Below are positions 26,725 through 34,804 of a stretch of 64,000 nucleotides of DNA, piece by piece (position 1 is the first letter of the stretch; every line of letters starts with the position of its first letter). The DNA is from Echinicola vietnamensis DSM 17526. GTDB taxonomy: Bacteria; Bacteroidota; Bacteroidia; Cytophagales; Cyclobacteriaceae. The stretch is taken from positions 1,062,001 to 1,126,000 of the forward strand of contig NC_019904.1 in assembly GCF_000325705.1 (NCBI RefSeq). The letters are read 5' to 3'. Both the position numbers and the translations under genes were made by a program. The notes beneath the pieces are model-generated. The model saw nothing but the letters and a program-made list of their open reading frames with translations. It was not told where the DNA came from and did no database searches.

Positions 26725-27018
26725 ATGAAAAAATTAGGGCTTTTTATACTGATGATCCTTTGCTTGGGAACTGTGAGTTGTAGCAATGATGATGAACCAG
26801 ACTTGATGCAAGTGCGAGAAGTAGCTTGGAACAGCATTGAAGAAGGAGAATTTGGCCGCGAATCGGTCGTTACCCCTTGGCAGGAGGCAGAGGTAAAAAC
26901 CAAAGAGGGGAATTATGCAGTAACCTTCTATACCGAGCAAGACCTCTTACTCGGACCCATCATCGTGTTTGTCAATGGGGAGAGTTTAGAGGTTACCGGG
27001 CAAGCACCCAGGTATTGA
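26725..27018 (+). CDS. Small lipoprotein, unknown function
   Basis: A 97-residue protein with a lipoprotein signal (MKKLGLFILMILCLGTVSC, Cys19) and an acidic linker (SNDDEPD). The mature part is about 75 residues, beta-rich (VAWNSIEEGEFGRESVVTPW, YAVTFYTEQDLLLGPIIVFV). I do not recognise the family. It lies inside the exopolysaccharide locus but on the opposite strand to it, divergent from the acyltransferase gene, and ends just before a strong hairpin. Confidence 0.7.
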   Translation: MKKLGLFILMILCLGTVSCSNDDEPDLMQVREVAWNSIEEGEFGRESVVTPWQEAEVKTKEGNYAVTFYTEQDLLLGPIIVFVNGESLEVTGQAPRY

Positions 27019-27039
27019 GCAGGAATCTGTAAGATGGTA

Positions 27040-27081
27040 AAACGACGGGAATGTCTAATATTGTAGACATTCCCGTCGTTT
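27040..27081 (+). terminator. 18-bp perfect hairpin after the small lipoprotein gene
   Basis: The arms at 27040-27057 and 27064-27081 (AAACGACGGGAATGTCTA and its complement) are perfectly paired around the loop ATATTG, 21 bp after the stop at 27018. There is no long T-tract, so it may be a terminator or transcript-stabilising hairpin. It is symmetrical, so it could serve transcripts on either strand. Confidence 0.65.
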
Positions 27082-27292
27082 AAGCGTAGACTTTTAATTA
27101 ATTACGTCCGAGTAAAGGATTCGCTTCAGAAGGAAATTCGTCCAATTCTGCTCCTAAATCCCCTAAAGGGGACCTTCTTATTACCACTTCATAGAATAGG
27201 ATGGTTTTAGGAAATGGAAAAAATCTTTTTCTTTAACCCTACTTTTAAGAGTAGGTCATACTTAATCGGACGACATCAACTTTTATGATACA

Positions 27293-27802
27293 TCAATCTA
27301 CTTTAATGAAAGTTTGGGGGCCTATACAGATACAATAGGCATTGGGTGGACATGTATCATTGCATGGTCCATAATCAAGGGTAAGCTCAGTACCTTGATT
27401 GGTGATTTCAAAAGTAATTTCTCTTGGCTCAACTGGTTCCGCAGGATCATAATCCACCAATTCTTCCATTGTACCGCACCCTGAAGGGTGATATAAATGT
27501 GCATAGCCTGACCCATCAAGAATCAATTTATCCCCCGATCTGGTATACGTCCCAGATGACATTCGATAATAACACGTCACTTCTCCACTTTCCGAATCAC
27601 GACCCGTCACGCTATTTTCATAGGTGCCGTCTGCTCTGAAAATGAACGTTTCAACCGCATAATAATCTTCTCCTTCATTTGCCTCCTCATTGGAGTCTTC
27701 CCAAGTTCCCAGGACGATATTGGGATTATTATCTTCATCATCCTTACAGGACACGGACAAAACTAAAAAACAAACCAATAACAAATAAGATAATTTTTTC
27801 AT
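27293..27802 (-). CDS. Lipocalin-like small lipoprotein, paralogue of the 28155-28526 gene in its 5' part
   Basis: A 169-residue lipoprotein (MKKLSYLLLVCFLVLSVSC). The mature part begins with acidic residues, then VLGTWEDSNEEANEGEDYYA and FIFRADGTYENSVTGRDSES, a pattern of lipocalin-like Bacteroidota proteins. It ends in a Cys-rich segment (YGPCNDTCPPNAYCICIGPQ). Its signal peptide and about 90 bp upstream are nearly identical to those of the gene at 28155-28526, while the mature parts share no clear similarity. It interrupts the exopolysaccharide locus on the same strand. Function unknown. Confidence 0.78.
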   Translation of the reverse strand: MKKLSYLLLVCFLVLSVSCKDDEDNNPNIVLGTWEDSNEEANEGEDYYAVETFIFRADGTYENSVTGRDSESGEVTCYYRMSSGTYTRSGDKLILDGSGYAHLYHPSGCGTMEELVDYDPAEPVEPREITFEITNQGTELTLDYGPCNDTCPPNAYCICIGPQTFIKVD

Positions 27803-27892
27803 GGTATAAAAGCTTAAAATTTGAAATGTTATACTCCCTGTACGTAAACCTAGCGTATAGTGCTACAGGAATCAATGGCATTATTGCCACTT
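27742..27892 (-). repeat. Duplicated 5' cassette, copy 1 (upstream region plus signal peptide)
   Basis: A 151-bp block covering about 90 bp upstream of the start at 27802 and the signal-peptide codons. It aligns without gaps to 28466-28616 at a constant offset of 724 bp, with only a small number of substitutions. Similarity stops at the codons just after the lipobox Cys. Confidence 0.85.
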
Positions 27893-27909
27893 ATTTAAGT
27901 TCATGATCA

Positions 27910-28110
27910 CTGAAGTAATGTACCTACGGCACATCGGATCATTCAAAGGGACCTTTCATAGTTACCAAGCTTAACCACCTACGGTGGAGGTTTGGGTATA
28001 GGGAGGCAAATAGTACCGTTTCCCACCACCATTCGTTACTATATCCACCTGTGCCATCGGCACAAAAGCTTGGTAACTTGAGGTCGGTTGATTTATCCAC
28101 AATTGTGCCG
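27910..28110. repeat. Family-3 short palindromes between lipoprotein genes
   Basis: Short stems with 3-nt loops: CCACC/GGTGG around TAC (near 27972-27984), TGTGCC/GGCACA around ATC (near 28050-28065) and TGTGCC/GGTACA around GGA (near 28103-28117). A related TGTACC/GGTACA stem lies near 28803-28817. The stem sequence differs between copies while pairing is retained. No gene is seen in 27893-28154 or 28617-28821. Confidence 0.6.
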
Positions 28111-28154
28111 GAGGTACAACACTATGCTCGAAGTACCTAGCTAAAGCAAGCTAC

Positions 28155-28526
28155 TTACTCCTCAAAGCTGCACTCATTTTCTTCGGATTTCCATACCAAT
28201 TCGATATCCGTCATCTCACTTACCTCGATGTCCAAGTCTTCCTGTGGCTCTCCTTCACAATTGAAAATTTTCTGGTCGATTAAACAATCTGGACAGCAAG
28301 AGGTGTTAAAATAATAAAAATCTCCTTCATAATATCCGCTGTGAATAGCGCTATATTTTCTATCGATTTCGGAAGATTCCATCTGAGCAATATATTCCTT
28401 CATCCATTCCAGTTCTTCCGTGGGGTTTTCTACACCACATGGAAAGGATACGGGTGTTTCCTCTTCCTTACAGGAAACCGATAAAACTAAAAAACAAGCC
28501 AAAAACAAATAGGATAATTTTTTCAT
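28155..28526 (-). CDS. Small Cys-rich lipoprotein, unknown function
   Basis: A 123-residue lipoprotein (MKKLSYLFLACFLVLSVSC) whose signal peptide is nearly the same as that of the gene at 27293-27802. The mature part differs: it is acidic (KEEETPVSFPCGVENPTEEL) and has a FNTSCCPDCLIDQKIFNCEG segment with four Cys, possibly disulfide-bonded or metal-binding, and ends in ENECSFEE. I do not recognise the family. It follows the GT4 gene at 28822 on the same strand but with a 295-bp spacer of palindromes, so it probably has its own promoter in the shared cassette. Confidence 0.75.
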   Translation of the reverse strand: MKKLSYLFLACFLVLSVSCKEEETPVSFPCGVENPTEELEWMKEYIAQMESSEIDRKYSAIHSGYYEGDFYYFNTSCCPDCLIDQKIFNCEGEPQEDLDIEVSEMTDIELVWKSEENECSFEE

Positions 28527-28616
28527 GGTATAAAAGGTTAAAATTTGAAATGTTATACTGCCTGTACGTAAACTTAGCGTATAGTGCTACAGGAATCAAT
28601 GGTTTTATTGCCACTT
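28466..28616 (-). repeat. Duplicated 5' cassette, copy 2
   Basis: Counterpart of 27742-27892. It contains the shared upstream text (TGCCTGTACGTAAACTTAGC, then GTATAGTGCTACAGGAATC) and the signal-peptide codons of the gene starting at 28526. The alignment has no gaps over 151 bp. Confidence 0.85.
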
Positions 28617-28821
28617 TTTTTTCTCGGCCAACGAAGTAATGAGCCTAAGGTGGATGGGTCGGTGAGAAGGAATGATATGGGGAGATAAATGCAGCAAGCA
28701 CCTTTGACCATCAGCCTTTTATCCGCACTTGCCCGTTGCGTACTCGCCCTCTCATGCCCTGAGGGATGAAAGGCAGGTAACAGAGAGTAATGACTGTTCC
28801 TCATGTACCGGGGGTACAGCA

Positions 28822-29943
28822 CTACAACATCCTTAAAAAACACTTCTCCAAGTCGTCTAAAAACCGCTGACCTCCAAAGCTCGCAAGTCGCTTATTCCCT
28901 TTTTCGATCAGGGATGTCCTTAGCGGAACGTCTTGTACTACGCGCCTCATCACTTCCGCAAAAGCATCTGCCGAGTGATCTCTAGGGTAGATCACGGCAT
29001 CACCACCCACCTCCATCAAGGCGCCCTGCCGGGAGATAATCACGGGCAGCTGATAAGAAAATGCCTCTAGCACGGGCATCCCAAAGCCCTCACTACATGA
29101 AGGAAAGACATAAGCCGAAGCATGATGATAATAGCTTTCCAATACTTCTCGGCTTACAAAACCGGGCAGGATCACCTGTTCTTTTAAAGCTAATCGATCG
29201 ATTTCTTGAAGCACATTTTCATAGTCATCCAAATCCCTCCGCGGTCCACGCTGACCTACCAAAACAAGCTTAAAATCTGGATAACCGCCCGCTTTCCGGA
29301 AGTGATCAAACGCTTGGATAAGGGTGACCAAATTTTTTCGCTTTTCCATCACCCCCACATGGAGAAAGTAGGGGGAGGCCAATGGAGATGGAACGTTAGA
29401 TTCAGGTTTTGCCGCCACATTGGTAGCCGGATAAACCACATGAATGGGCAATTTGGGAAGGTCCAAATAGTGCTGAAGTTGCTTTTTTGAATATTCCGTG
29501 ATGGTGACCACTTCTGCATTGGTACGAAGTGAAAATGACAGTAGTCCCAGAAAATACTTTCGCCAGTGGGGATTATAATGGTCAGGATTTTCCCAAAAAA
29601 AGGCGTCATGAAGTACTGAAACCTTCACTCCCCGAGCCCACAATGGAGAAAGGATATCTGGAGAAAAGACCATGTCACTACGATGCCAATACGTCAAAAT
29701 AGGCAACACCACTGCTTTCCGTAAAAAATAAAGTAACTGAAAGAGCAGGTTTTTCCATTTAGGGGTTTTGCCTTTAAAGAAAGTGCTGGACTTAAGGGAA
29801 GAGTACTTCGGGCTGATAATATAGTCAAAAGGCCCATCCTTCCCACTACGCTCAGTGGCTTCGATCAAGGATTCGGTATATGTCCGAATACCCGTCTGTG
29901 CTACATGGAGGTAATAGATATCGATGAGAATCCTCTTTTTCAT
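28822..29943 (-). CDS. GT4-family glycosyltransferase
   Basis: A 373-residue GT-B enzyme of the exopolysaccharide locus. The N-terminus MKKRILIDIYYLHVAQTGIR has the Gly-Arg/Thr loop of mannosyltransferase-like GT4 proteins. The C-terminal domain shows VGVMEKRKNLVTLIQAFDHF and PSCSEGFGMPVLEAFSYQLP, where E-G-F-G-M-P-V-L-E is the EX7E motif. It starts 12 bp after the stop of the polymerase/ligase gene and is thus operonic with it. It should add a hexose, possibly mannose, to the lipid-linked repeat unit; this last point is family inference. Confidence 0.92.
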   Translation of the reverse strand: MKKRILIDIYYLHVAQTGIRTYTESLIEATERSGKDGPFDYIISPKYSSLKSSTFFKGKTPKWKNLLFQLLYFLRKAVVLPILTYWHRSDMVFSPDILSPLWARGVKVSVLHDAFFWENPDHYNPHWRKYFLGLLSFSLRTNAEVVTITEYSKKQLQHYLDLPKLPIHVVYPATNVAAKPESNVPSPLASPYFLHVGVMEKRKNLVTLIQAFDHFRKAGGYPDFKLVLVGQRGPRRDLDDYENVLQEIDRLALKEQVILPGFVSREVLESYYHHASAYVFPSCSEGFGMPVLEAFSYQLPVIISRQGALMEVGGDAVIYPRDHSADAFAEVMRRVVQDVPLRTSLIEKGNKRLASFGGQRFLDDLEKCFLRML

Positions 29944-29955
29944 GCCCGCATGCTC

Positions 29956-31353
29956 TTAATTGTGCTGGAGGATTAATTGTCTATTGTAAGCGGTTTCATT
30001 GTAGGTTTTAACACTCAGCCCTATCATCCACCAACTTACCCAAGATACAAAGGCATACAATTCAGCATTCGCCGTAAATAATGGAAGCAAAAGCCCCACT
30101 TTCACTGTTGCTGCGACGAAGGCAATTCTGGCCAAATGGGTATCCTTGGAATATCGAAAAGCTTGTATGGCCGTCCAAATTCCCGTGGCCAAGATGGCAA
30201 TGTATAACAACATTCCCAATACCCCGAGCTGAACGCCAAATATCAGAAACTGGTTTTCACCTCCAATTCTTAATTCATCTGTCACACCAGAGGCATTACC
30301 ACTTGTGGCCAATCCAGATCCTAGGGGAGCGATCACCATTTGGTTAAAGGCCTCTATCCAAGCTAAAAGGTGCCCCATGCTAGATGCATTTTCAAAAGTC
30401 AGGGTATCCACTACGAAGTAATAAAATTCATCTGAGGAAAAATAAACGACATATATAACAAAGCCCAATATCAGCATTAACCCAAATTTGATCAATCCAT
30501 AAAGCCTAAAAATCATCGCAATAAAACAAAGCATGATAAAGAAAGAAGCGAAAGATGCCCGGGATGCAGCAAAAAACAAACTGCCCAAAGCACAGACCAT
30601 AATTGAGATAAACAGCCAAGACTGCTCTCGCTTAGACGTCAAATACCCGATCAACCCCACCGAAAAGCCGATCAAACATGAACTGGCCAAATCCAAAGGA
30701 TCCGAGAAAAACGATGCCAGTCTCATCCCTGCGGTTTGCGTTTCAAACGTCCAAGTTAATCCATAATTCCCAGAGGGCTCTACATCATTAATGACACGAT
30801 TATATAGGGCATATCCCGAAATATGCTGAAAGTGGAGGTGGGTGATTTTTTCAAAAATATTTAACCCAAATGCACTAACAAAAATGACCATAATCAACAT
30901 AAACATGGTTCTGAACTCTCCGTCCTTTAAAGTAGTGTTCCTGCCAAAGAAGTACATTAACCCCATAATCAGGACATTCTTAAAGTAGATCGCTTTCGTC
31001 GTGAAATCGGCTGTTCCAATAGGAAGGATCAAGAAAATTGCACAGAGTAAGTAAAAGAGGAGGAACAGTTTGTCGGTAATCCTTAGCCGGTATGCATCAT
31101 CAAAAATATTCTTTCGGTATAGGATAAAGGAAAGCAATGCCAATAACAGCACCAGCTCCTTCATATATTTAAAAACATTGGTTAGCAGCACTGAAGTGGT
31201 CGCTTGATAGGTAATGCTCAAGATCACCGTATAGGCAGGAAGAAAAAGGATCATAAAAAAAATCACCCATTCCCATTTGCCTTTGAAAACAATTTGATAA
31301 ATCGTCACCATCAGCAAGGGTATGATATAGATCAGTACAATTAAAAAAAGCAC
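29956..31353 (-). CDS. O-antigen polymerase/ligase-family membrane protein (Wzy-like)
   Basis: A 465-residue integral membrane protein with about ten to twelve hydrophobic segments (FLIVLIYIIPLLMVTIYQIV at the N-terminus, LLALLSFILY, LVLKVGLLLPLF-type segments near the end). A large central loop lies around residues 190-240 and carries RLASFFSDPLDLASSCLIG, where the Arg in a periplasmic loop is typical of the Wzy/WaaL superfamily. The start codon is GTG at 31353, as no ATG lies before the first membrane helix. It is packed between the GT2 and GT4 genes. It probably polymerises the exopolysaccharide repeat; ligase activity cannot be excluded. Confidence 0.85.
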   Translation of the reverse strand: MLFLIVLIYIIPLLMVTIYQIVFKGKWEWVIFFMILFLPAYTVILSITYQATTSVLLTNVFKYMKELVLLLALLSFILYRKNIFDDAYRLRITDKLFLLFYLLCAIFLILPIGTADFTTKAIYFKNVLIMGLMYFFGRNTTLKDGEFRTMFMLIMVIFVSAFGLNIFEKITHLHFQHISGYALYNRVINDVEPSGNYGLTWTFETQTAGMRLASFFSDPLDLASSCLIGFSVGLIGYLTSKREQSWLFISIMVCALGSLFFAASRASFASFFIMLCFIAMIFRLYGLIKFGLMLILGFVIYVVYFSSDEFYYFVVDTLTFENASSMGHLLAWIEAFNQMVIAPLGSGLATSGNASGVTDELRIGGENQFLIFGVQLGVLGMLLYIAILATGIWTAIQAFRYSKDTHLARIAFVAATVKVGLLLPLFTANAELYAFVSWVSWWMIGLSVKTYNETAYNRQLILQHN

Positions 31354-31378
31354 AACGCGTAAATATAAATTTAAACGA

Positions 31379-32290
31379 TCAACATTTTAGCGATAAGCCG
31401 TCACTGAGGCCTTTTCCCAACGCCCTTAATTTCTCCATTCTACGTCGAACCAGAAAGTAAAGGGCATATAGGGCCAGTTTAGCCAACTGGACGGGCCAAG
31501 CTACCAGTCCATGGGGAAAGCGAACGTGGTTTCGCAATTGGAACAGTTGGTTTCGGGTATTGAGGTAATGGACCTTGGGGCTTAGGACACCTTCTTTTCC
31601 CTTCTTTTTGGCTTTGGAAGAAGCGCCTGCCTCGTGGTAGATGACAGCAGCGGGAACCACGGCCAGGCCATATCCATGTTTCCGCATCCTCAAGGACCAG
31701 TCCACGTCCTCAAAATACGCAAAATAGTGCTCATTTAGCAGGCCTACTTCCCGGATTACCTCCGCCCTTGCCAAGATGCAGCAGCCCGTGATCCAATCCG
31801 TGGGATAGGGGGAAGAAAGGGCTTGTTTTTGGGTAATGGAGGTAGATCCACCGGTCCACCTATGGTACCTGCCACCGGCATTCCATACCTTTTCCCTATC
31901 GTGAAGGTAATACATCAGGGGCTGAACGGCCGCCAGCTTAGCATTGCCCTTAAGCTCATCCATCAAGTACGTCAAAAAACCCGGAACCACTTCGGTGTCA
32001 TTGTTCAGCAGCATGATATAGGGGATGTTTCTTTCTAAGGCGTGCTTGATGGCCACATTATTGCCTCCGGTAAAGCCTAAATTTTGATCGTTTAGGAGAT
32101 AGGTATGTTGCGGAAATTCGGCTTGTAGCCGTGCTGCGGATCCATCTTCAGAAGCATTGTCGACCACGATCACTTCCGCATCTTCCATTTCAGCGACTTG
32201 CAGTGATTTCAGGCAGTTCTTGGTATGCCCATAACCGTTCCAATTTAGGACGATAATGGCCACAGAAGGTGTCGCTTTTCCCATGGCCAT
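31379..32290 (-). CDS. GT2-family glycosyltransferase (rhamnosyltransferase-like)
   Basis: A 303-residue GT-A enzyme. It opens with VAIIVLNWNGYGHTKNCLKS, then VIVVDNASEDGSAARLQAEF and the metal-binding region MLLNNDTEVVPGFL (DxD-like NDTE). YFAYFEDVDWSLRMRKHGYG holds the ED..W acceptor-site motif usual in GT2 rhamnosyl-type transferases. The C-terminal part is basic and may associate with the membrane. An in-frame ATG two codons later (32284) is an alternative start. It lies 3 bp after the methyltransferase stop and is part of the exopolysaccharide operon. Confidence 0.92.
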   Translation of the reverse strand: MAMGKATPSVAIIVLNWNGYGHTKNCLKSLQVAEMEDAEVIVVDNASEDGSAARLQAEFPQHTYLLNDQNLGFTGGNNVAIKHALERNIPYIMLLNNDTEVVPGFLTYLMDELKGNAKLAAVQPLMYYLHDREKVWNAGGRYHRWTGGSTSITQKQALSSPYPTDWITGCCILARAEVIREVGLLNEHYFAYFEDVDWSLRMRKHGYGLAVVPAAVIYHEAGASSKAKKKGKEGVLSPKVHYLNTRNQLFQLRNHVRFPHGLVAWPVQLAKLALYALYFLVRRRMEKLRALGKGLSDGLSLKC

Positions 32291-32293
32291 CCT

Positions 32294-33109
32294 TTAGTAG
32301 TTTGGCGAGGCCAATTTCCACCCACTTCCCTTGTTTACCGTGACCACTGCTTCCAGGTCCTCCGCAAAAAAACCAAGGCGATTGCCCAAGTTGGCCAGTA
32401 GCCGGTATCCCTTATGCGGGCCAGAGAGGTCGTACGTTCGATAGCTATACTTTTTGACCTTCACCTCAAAATCATCACTCAGCATCTCAAAATATTCCTT
32501 GATCTCTCCTGCACTGTACTCTTTCCAGTGATGACCATAAGTCACGCTGTGATGGATCATCTCTACGCCAATTCCCACTCCTCGAAAACCCAACAGATTC
32601 TTCAATGTCCTGACATAGCCCGGCAGGCTCAAGCTATTTGGTGTGGAAATATAGATCAATCCACCGTCCTTTACCATGCCGTGAATGGCCTTCCAGAAGT
32701 TGATGGGATTAAAGGTAATATGCTCCATGATCTCCGTAAAAAGCACGATATCATAATGCTCTTCCTTTCCCGCAGGCACGGTCAAGGTGCTCAAATCATC
32801 TTCAATGATGGGATTAAGGCCATGCTTGGCAGCACGTTCCTTCACAAAGGGCAGCGACCAAAAGGCTGATACATCCATGCTGTCCACCGCACACCCCAAT
32901 TCCTTCGCCAGGACGGAGGTATGCAGGTAATGGCTGCCGATGTCGAGCACTTTCAACTGTTTATGTTCTGCCTTTTTTCGAAGAAAATCATACACCCGGC
33001 CAAACCGCTTGTGGTGCACCTCAAAATAGGACATGTCCCCTTCATTGCCCGTGGCTGTAATTTCACTTTTCAGGGCTGCAATAAAGGCCTCTTTTTCAAT
33101 CAAACTCAT
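32294..33109 (-). CDS. SAM-dependent class I methyltransferase
   Basis: A 271-residue enzyme started at the ATG at 33109 (MSLIEKEAFIAALKSEI). The frame stays open further upstream, but only through the MITE-like element. The SAM-binding motif I is VLDIGSHYLHTS, motif post-I is CAVDSMDVSAFW, and HYDIVLFTEIMEHI is motif II. GGLIYISTPNSLSLPGYVR is the usual post-II segment of Methyltransf_11/23 proteins. Within the exopolysaccharide locus it may O-methylate a sugar of the repeat unit. The substrate is not determined by the sequence. Confidence 0.9.
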   Translation of the reverse strand: MSLIEKEAFIAALKSEITATGNEGDMSYFEVHHKRFGRVYDFLRKKAEHKQLKVLDIGSHYLHTSVLAKELGCAVDSMDVSAFWSLPFVKERAAKHGLNPIIEDDLSTLTVPAGKEEHYDIVLFTEIMEHITFNPINFWKAIHGMVKDGGLIYISTPNSLSLPGYVRTLKNLLGFRGVGIGVEMIHHSVTYGHHWKEYSAGEIKEYFEMLSDDFEVKVKKYSYRTYDLSGPHKGYRLLANLGNRLGFFAEDLEAVVTVNKGSGWKLASPNY

Positions 33110-33123
33110 CTTTAGTGTTTTAC

Positions 33124-33262
33124 GAGGCTGTCTCATAAATAAATAATCCGTCATCACGAGCGGAGTGAAGTGATCTCGATGTGCTTGCATTGCACGTATG
33201 ACGAGATTGCTTCCTCCGATATCCATCGGAATCGCAATGACGAGGACTTATGAGACAACCTC
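33124..33262. mobile_element. MITE-like 139-bp element in the exopolysaccharide locus
   Basis: Ends GAGGCTGTCTCATAA (33124-33138) and TTATGAGACAACCTC (33248-33262) pair at 14 of 15 positions. The core starts GTCATCACGAGCGGAGTGA and ends CGCAATGACGAGG, matching the fold-back repeat at 7062-7200. It has the same length as the 21275-21413 element. No target duplication was clear. It separates the flippase gene from the methyltransferase; the rest of 33110-33454 shows no gene. Confidence 0.75.
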
Positions 33263-33454
33263 TTTTCTTTTATTTGGGTGTATTCGTAAATATTGCCCCC
33301 GGATGCCATTACGATTATGTTTTTTAAATTCAATCTCGGTACACCTGCGATTGGTGCGCGATGGGCATTGGGGCTTGGTGACGGCTTACCGGACACCTCC
33401 TGAACAGCATGCATCGAAAATTATTCCCTATTTCCTTGGCTTACGGGGCGAGGG

Positions 33455-34753
33455 CTACCGGGCATTTCCATAAAACCCTCTGATCAGCTCAGGGCACTTT
33501 TTCAGGATAATCCAGCAGGTGAAAAGGAAAACAAACAATTCACTCATCACCATGGCCACGCATAATCCTACCGTCCCAAACAGGCTGGTGGCCGCTACTG
33601 TGCTCAGCAGCATCACCGTCAACATGATCCAAGAAGCGTTAAACAAGAGGTATTTCTTGTTGGCTATCAACAGCAAAACGGTATTGCCGGCATTTAAGCT
33701 AGCAATCATCGGCACCAAGACCAGTATTCGCAAATATAAAACGCTTTCCGGTAAGGGTTCTTTTGCCAAAAGCTGGATGATAAAGGGAGCCAATATCCAA
33801 ATGATGCTCACCATCAGTCCGCAAAGGATCAGCGTGGTGGCATATACTTTTTTCATAAACCGAAAAAATCCCTGAACATCCGCTTCATAGAGTTTGGCGG
33901 CATTGGGATAAATCGCTTGGGCGATCAACGCCGGAACAATCCGCAGCACCAAGCTCACCCGCTCTGCCAAGCTGTACATGCCCAGCACTTCAGCACGAGC
34001 AAAGAAACTCAACACCACAATACCTCCATTCACCGCGATATGGTTTGCGAAGGACGACAGAAACAGGTAAATATTCTCCTTTAAGGAACCCATGATCCGC
34101 TGCCAACTGGAAAATGCCAGGGCAATGCGAAACTGGAAATGTACATAGGCGAGCAAGAGCAGGTTGATCAACACCGCCGACCCTCCAAAGAAGAAGTTCA
34201 CCCACTTGGCATCTGCTGGACCTTGGATAAACAAGACGATTCCCGTAAGGTAAAGCAGCTTGCTAAAGACATTTGCAGCGGACACCAGCTTCATCTTTTC
34301 CATCCCCTGAAAAAACCACACCGGTAAGGTCGCCTCTGAAAAGAGCATCAGCAGGGAATACAGCAAGATCACCTGATATTCCGGAAACAAGCCAAAGCCC
34401 TTCACGGCCACCAGGAGTGACACGCTCGCCAGCAATGCCAACACCAACTTACTGGAAATCACGCTGGATAGGATCGCCGAAAGGGCTTTTCTGTCTTTTT
34501 GGTTCAAGGCCACATCCTTGGGACCGCTCAGGTTATAGCCAAAGCCCACAAAGACATTGGCAATCAAAATAACCGATAGGGCCAAGCTCACCAACCCAAA
34601 TCGATCCACGCCAATGGACTGGATCAACAGCGGCATGACAATCAACGAAATCAGGATATTGGATGATTGGATGATCAGCAGAAAAATAAAATTCTGGACA
34701 GACTTGTGCCGGACAAGTTGTGAAAAAGGAATGGTAATGTACTTTTCGATCAT
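33455..34753 (-). CDS. Wzx-type polysaccharide flippase
   Basis: A 432-residue integral membrane protein of the MATE/MOP superfamily with about twelve hydrophobic segments (FLLIIQSSNILISLIVMPLL, FGLVSLALSVILIANVFVGF, LILVPMIASLNAGNTVLLLI). It has the usual N-terminal cytoplasmic stretch and the polysaccharide-synthesis domain layout. It should move the lipid-linked repeat unit across the inner membrane before polymerisation by the Wzy-like protein. It follows the Wzz-like gene after a 51-bp spacer and is followed by the MITE-like element, which may interrupt the operon. Length and topology are normal for the family. Confidence 0.92.
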   Translation of the reverse strand: MIEKYITIPFSQLVRHKSVQNFIFLLIIQSSNILISLIVMPLLIQSIGVDRFGLVSLALSVILIANVFVGFGYNLSGPKDVALNQKDRKALSAILSSVISSKLVLALLASVSLLVAVKGFGLFPEYQVILLYSLLMLFSEATLPVWFFQGMEKMKLVSAANVFSKLLYLTGIVLFIQGPADAKWVNFFFGGSAVLINLLLLAYVHFQFRIALAFSSWQRIMGSLKENIYLFLSSFANHIAVNGGIVVLSFFARAEVLGMYSLAERVSLVLRIVPALIAQAIYPNAAKLYEADVQGFFRFMKKVYATTLILCGLMVSIIWILAPFIIQLLAKEPLPESVLYLRILVLVPMIASLNAGNTVLLLIANKKYLLFNASWIMLTVMLLSTVAATSLFGTVGLCVAMVMSELFVFLFTCWIILKKCPELIRGFYGNAR

Positions 34754-34804
34754 CCTAAAGGGTTGGAAGATTGGATCTCATATCTCAAGACTCAAGACTC
34801 AAAT

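Noticed and set aside
33110..33226. N-terminal extension of the methyltransferase
   Set aside because: The extension is translated from the MITE-like element. The protein starts naturally at the ATG at 33109.
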